The position numbers were made by a program, and so were the translations under genes. Under the pieces are notes generated by a model. The model made no database searches, had not been told where the DNA came from, and was given only the letters and a program-made list of their open reading frames with translations. A stretch of DNA of 64,000 nucleotides, from contig JAGTWJ010000017.1 in NCBI GenBank assembly GCA_020064725.1, positions 1,984,001 through 2,048,000 on the forward strand. The letters run 5' to 3'. The DNA is from Drechslerella dactyloides. Lineage: Eukaryota > Ascomycota > Orbiliomycetes > Orbiliales > Orbiliaceae. Positions 59,161 through 64,000 of the stretch are shown in pieces. Within the stretch, counting starts at the first letter, position 1, and each line of letters begins with the position of its first letter.

Positions 59161-62100
59161 ATGGGTCTCAAAAACTACTTCAAGGCCCCGCCGCCAAACA
59201 CAAATGGGTCTGAAGGCTCGTCACCCCCTCAGACCGAGAAGGGACCGGCGCCTACGCCAGCCATTGGTGGCAGCCTCGAGATGCCGGTGCGCAGCCCGTC
59301 CGGAATGTCGTCGAGGAGTTCGCTGAACAGCCCTGGGTCCTCTCGATCGTCCGCATTGATCGAAGATATCAAGCACGAGGTCATGGTGAACTATCTGTTC
59401 CAGCAGCAATGCTCTCAGATGTGGGTAGCAGACGTGACCGGAGAGTCAGAAGGTGTCATCCTCCGGAAGAGTAGGAATAACTATATGGCATGCCCACCAG
59501 AGTTGGGAAGAAGTCGGTTTGCTGCAGCGTGCGCCGCCATGAACGTGCAGGTTAGTTTCCGGTGGCGATGGCGGGATCCATTTCAATGTATTGAAATACA
59601 CTTACTGATCCGTTCAATCCGTATAGGTTGCTATGACGGTCAACTCTCGTGTCATCAAAACCTTTCTACAATGGTCTCCTGACGCGCTGGATGTGCCCTT
59701 GATGAACGGCCTTCGTATCCAGATCTTGCCCACAATAGACGACCTCCCTCGAGCGAAGAAACATCAATTCGCGGCCTTTATCGCCCATGAGCAGATATTG
59801 GTGGTATGGGATGACGATGCACTGCATATTGTCCAAAGAGCCAAATCGATTGAGAGCGAGCTCATGGAGCTAGTTTGGAGGACCCATGAGGATATCGAGG
59901 CGGATAACGAAAAGAAGGACCCCAACCAGATACACGTAGAAGGTCTCGATGAAGAAAGCGGCGAAGTCACCCTAGAAATGAGGCCGACACATCTGATGAA
60001 CACGATCCTGGTGTCCCTGACCCTTATCCTGGTTATTGTGACGCTCGGCGCTGGTTACCGTCAGTTGGCAGTTGAAATCGCCGTTGATGGCGACTTCACC
60101 CGGCTGGCATTTTTGGCGCTGACTCCAGTGCAGATTTTCCTGACACTCGTAAGTTCATCCATCAAGACTGGAGTATTTTGTCAGCAGAAACCGTCTAACA
60201 TCTGTTCAGTTCTTCGGTCAAGTCATTGTTGGTTGTATAGCCCAGGTTTTTGGGCCCGTCCGCCAGTTATCCATCAACTCCAAATTTTACTCCGCGAAGC
60301 CGCCTGTTCGGATCAGGTCGCAGGTGCTTCCTCATGTCACCATCCAGTGCCCAGTCTATAAAGAAGGTCTCCACGCTGTGATTGCACCTACGATCAAATC
60401 GATCAAGCAGGCTATTTCCACTTACGAGCTTCAGGGTGGCTCTGCAAACATTTTCATCAACGATGACGGTCTTCAGCTTATCGACGAGGAGGACCGACAG
60501 GCCAGAATCGAATTTTATGCTGACAACAACATCGGATGGGTCGCCCGTCCCAAGCACGGCGAAAACGGATTTTTGCGGAGGGGAAAATTCAAGAAGGTGA
60601 GTTGCGAGTATGCTCGGTTGCTGTTGTCGTGCCTATATCCCCGTTCGTCGTGAGAAAAGGGAGGGTTTCCCTCAGCCCTGAATTCCGACTCTTTGCCACA
60701 GCCGAAGAGGAGAATGTTTGGGGGGAAGAACGGATGGAAGGCTTCCAGTTTTCGAGTCCGTATTCGTAGACGGTCTAGTTTTGTCGTTAGTCAGCTCACG
60801 TGGCCAACACTTTTCTCGCACTTAGGCATCCAACATGAACTTCGCTCTCATGATCTCCTGCAGGGTCGAGGAGAAGCTCGCTGTTATCGAACGCACCGAT
60901 GATTGGACCCAGCACGACGAGGCACAGGCTTATGAGGAGGCTCTCAAGGAGGTTGTTACTACCGATGGCCGTGCGTGGGCCGACGGCAATATCCGGGTTG
61001 GCGACTATATTATTCTCATTGATTCCGACACTCGAGTTCCCGCGGATTGTCTTTTGGATGCAGTCAGTGAACTTGAACGTTCTCCTGAAGTCGGAATTAT
61101 GCAGTACTCTTCTGGTGTCATGCAGGTCGCACACAACTACTTCGAAAACGGCATTACTTTTTTCACAAACCTGATCTATACCGCCATCAGATACACTGTC
61201 TCCAATGGTGATGTCGCCCCATTCGTCGGGCATAACGCCATCCTCCGCTGGTCCGCCGTCCAACAGGTCTCTTACATGGATCAAGACGGGTATGAGAAGT
61301 TTTGGTCTGAATCTCACGTGTCAGAGGATTTCGATATGTCTCTTCGTCTGCAAGTAAATGGCTACACGATCCGCTTGGCAGCGTACACCGGAGATGGATT
61401 CCAAGAGGGTGTGTCGCTGACTGTCTACGACGAACTGGCACGCTGGGAAAAATACGCCTATGGATGTAACGAACTGCTCTTCCACCCTATCCGCTTCTGG
61501 ATCGTCCGTGGGCCGTTTACCCCTCTATTCCGCCGTTTCTTGTTCTCGAACATTCGGCTCACTTCCAAGATCACGATCATTTCTTATATCGGAACGTACT
61601 ACGCTATTGGTGCTGCCTGGATCATGACAACTGCCAATTACTTCGCCATTGGTTGGTTCAACGGATACCTGGACAAATACTACATCGACTCTTGGCGAGT
61701 GTGGTTCTCTATTGTTATTGTATTCAACGGTCTTGGTAATATCGCCCTTGCTGTTATGAGGTACAGAATTGGCGAGAGAACCTTCCTTTACGCATGTAAG
61801 TCTCCGAGTGACCCGCTACGAATTATCCGACCATCCACTAACGCAACATTCCGTCCATGCAGTGTTCGAGAACTTCAAATGGGTCCCCATGCTTGCTCTT
61901 TTCTTGGGTGGTCTCTCCTTGCACGTGTCTCAGGCTCTTCTGGCCCATATGTTTGAGATTGACAGTAAGAAACTTCTACCGACTAGGTTAGCCTCACGTT
62001 TATGCCTATACTAACCTTTTTGCGATTTTAGTGACATGGGGTGCCACTGGTAAAGAAGTCGAGTACTCGAACTTCTTCATTGAAGTTCCAAAGGTCTTGA

Positions 62101-62348
62101 AGCGCTTCAAGTGGAGTATGCTCTTCGCCATTTTAGCTTTGGCAGGTGTCATAGTTCTAGCTGTCGGTCCATTTGTCCCTTACTCTTACCGCATCAAGGA
62201 TTTTACTCCTATATTACCAATGGTGAGTCTTAGCTTCAATCCTCATATGATAGCTATGCTAATATGTATATTCTAGTGCACTGTTGCGGTCTCCCATTTG
62301 CTATTCCCACTCGCGCTTAACCCAGCGTTGATGACTTTCTCGTTCTAA
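59161..62348 (+). CDS. GT2 processive glycosyltransferase, fungal hyphal-growth type (877 aa, 7 exons)
   Basis: Exons are 59161-59550, 59627-60148, 60210-60596, 60826-61795, 61863-61964, 62032-62222 and 62277-62348, in phase. N-terminal 60 residues are Ser/Pro-rich. Two membrane segments lie near 255-325 (TILVSLTLILVIVTLGAGY, then the VQIFLTLFFGQVIVGC region). The GT-A domain contains VTIQCPVYKEGL, NDDG, the metal-binding DSD (499-501), SEDFDM with catalytic Glu600/Asp601, and ELARW (636-640), at the place of the QxxRW product-channel motif. Four or more membrane segments follow. The pattern matches the conserved fungal GT2 shown in Zymoseptoria and Fusarium (ZtGT2/FgGT2) to be needed for hyphal growth on solid surfaces; the polysaccharide is unknown. 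It is distinct from chitin synthases, which are larger and carry QRRRW. Confidence 0.9.
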
Positions 62349-64000
62349 AACCAAACAACAAAGTTTGTGTGGTCTGTTTCTTTTGTACCATTCAGCACCA
62401 TCTCTTTTCATGATACCATATTCATTCCTTCTTGCCAGTGGATTTTCTTATCTCGGGGTATCGATATACAGGTCTATAGGTTGTCTTGATTTTATCTTTG
62501 ATTCAAAGTCCACCCTCATTCAGTTGTTGATATGCGTTGGCAGGTCATGGCGTTTTTGTTTGTCATTTGGTTTTCCTCCTTTCTCCACGACCCACATCCT
62601 CCTCTTCCCTCAGCCGCTCTCGTCTGTTCGGTCAGCCACGAGCACGGTATAATCTTAATTCTCAATTCCATATTCTGCTTCTGTTATGAATCTTTCTTCC
62701 TTTCAGAAAGATTTTATGCAAGCGGCTTCGTCCTTTCTCTTTTTCAGCGATGGATTCTTCTTACTTGGTCCCACAGAGCATGCAAACACAATGCCGGAAG
62801 GACGATGATGTTTGCATTTCACTTCCACAACCCCACACTCCATACCATTCATGTACAGCCAAAGCACCTCAAAAAAATACAGATAGATCGTTGATGGGTA
62901 TTGAGTATCCTTGTCTGTCCCTTGGTCTTCGTGACGAGACGTCGATGCCTAACCCGCATTTCTGGCAGCTCGCACGGTCTATTCTGGGACTCGACACGAA
63001 AGAGGACTTTACTAAGCGGCTTGGCAGTGGACATTTGTGTACGGCTTCCGGGTTCTCTTTGCCGCCTAATTTTAGACGGCTGCATGTTGCAATGCATAAA
63101 AGCTGAGGAGCAACATTGTAAACTCCGTTTCTTACTCGCGCACAAGCGAACAGGCGTGGGGCTACTTTCAATCCAACATTATGTTACCAAAGAGTTACAT
63201 GGGCATCAGTGGGAAAGTAGGCTGTGAGTGAGGTTTTTCTTAGGTCTTGGGATCAGGCCAGTTTTGCTGCTACATAGCACGTTTCGGCTTTTCAAACAAT
63301 CTATGACGCAAAGAACCTGCGAGCGACGCGAGGTGGCTTTGTTAACAATTGGTCCTCAGACGCCGAACACTCGTGCAGATTCGCTTGAGTGTCATCATCG
63401 CGTCGAAGTTGCTCCTGGACGGGCTCAGATAGCCATATCGCAGGCTTCCGAGTTATCCGAACGTGTCGCGCGATTTCTCCGGAGCGATTCCCACATTGCA
63501 TTGATATTTCTCCAGAAGGAAGAATTCGCTGGCGTCGCAGGTCTCCACTTAACAAGGACAAGGGACTCTGATTTGCCGGTCGCAGTCACGCTGTATCAAC
63601 CCTTCAGTAACTATTACACAATTCACAAACTTCACATCCCTTGTCGTGTCTCAATTGTGCTGCAGGAAGGAAGGACTTTTCACACATCACCCGATAGATT
63701 GTCGCTTGGATCCAGGAATGGCCCTGGGCCCAGATCCCGACAACACCCCAAGCTTTCTTCGGCCCGAGAACATGGACTTTCGAAATCTTCGGGCGCCGGT
63801 GCGGACGTTATTTGCGTCTGATGCGTCCAATTACTTCTTCAATGCACATGAATTCATACATTGACGGCGAGGAGGCCTGGAAAAAATCCGTTCAATGCTG
63901 TTTGCTGATCAACCGCAACCGAGCTTTATATTTCTACTACGCGACCGTTTGTACACCGGGATGTTCCAGGTCGAGAGGCTAGTTTGGTTCCCGAAGTTCG
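62349..64000. other. 3' flank and window end, no gene seen
   Basis: The first several hundred bases are T/C-rich 3' flank of the GT2 gene. The 197-codon frame at 63228-63821 and the frames opposite it carry no motif and no biased composition. A gene entering from the right edge cannot be excluded. Confidence 0.45.

Noticed and set aside
63228..63821. 197-codon frame near the right edge
   Set aside because: No motif or signal; overlapping frames on both strands.

Overview
The window is nuclear DNA of a filamentous ascomycete (Pezizomycotina). Genes are well separated and carry many short GT-AG introns (mostly 50-100 nt) with CTAAC/CTGAC-type branch sites. Several families are typical of moulds: a RID/DmtA-type cytosine DNA methyltransferase, a fungal LtrA-like membrane protein, methylcitrate-cycle enzymes, a Zn2Cys6 regulator, and membrane-anchored GH3 and GH16 enzymes. 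The genus cannot be fixed from the sequence. All exon models below were read by eye from reading frame, splice signals and family motifs. No alignment or expression data were available.

Left part (1-14.2 kb): an unrecognised single-exon gene (201-923, -); a 72-residue small protein in three short exons (1964-2325, -); an LtrA-like multi-pass membrane protein (4148-6671, +); convergent with it, a DmtA/RID-type DNA methyltransferase (6952-9762, -) whose N-terminal half carries a string of SUMO-interaction-like motifs; a small secreted Ser-rich protein (10989-11457, +); and an Msc7-type membrane-anchored aldehyde dehydrogenase (11874-14173, +) with a 7-nt microexon.

Methylcitrate block (14.5-20.8 kb): 2-methylcitrate synthase (14521-16236, +) and 2-methylcitrate dehydratase (16642-18542, +), both with mitochondrial-type N-termini, lie in tandem. 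These are two consecutive steps of propionyl-CoA detoxification. An APC-family amino-acid/choline/GABA-type permease (18689-20778, -) converges on them. A gene-poor stretch of 5.7 kb follows.

Middle part (26.3-43.1 kb): a Zn2Cys6 transcription factor with a probable 5'UTR intron (26471-29194, +); a type-I-like glutamine synthetase family protein (30030-31863, -); a classical short-chain dehydrogenase (34223-35229, +); a New1/Elf1-type ABC-F ATPase (36284-39863, +); a small DUF1757-like membrane protein (40332-40835, -); and a dienelactone hydrolase family protein with a possible mitochondrial N-terminal extension (41604-43087, +).

Cell-wall-related right part (43.3-62.3 kb): a type II membrane-anchored GH3 beta-glucosidase (43321-47046, -) is divergent from a type II membrane-anchored GH16 glucanase/transglycosidase (50806-52195, +). 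After a 7-kb interval without a recognisable gene comes a GT2 processive glycosyltransferase resembling the fungal GT2 needed for hyphal growth on surfaces (59161-62348, +). The last 1.6 kb holds no gene I can support. No transposon, CRISPR, rRNA or convincing tRNA was found.
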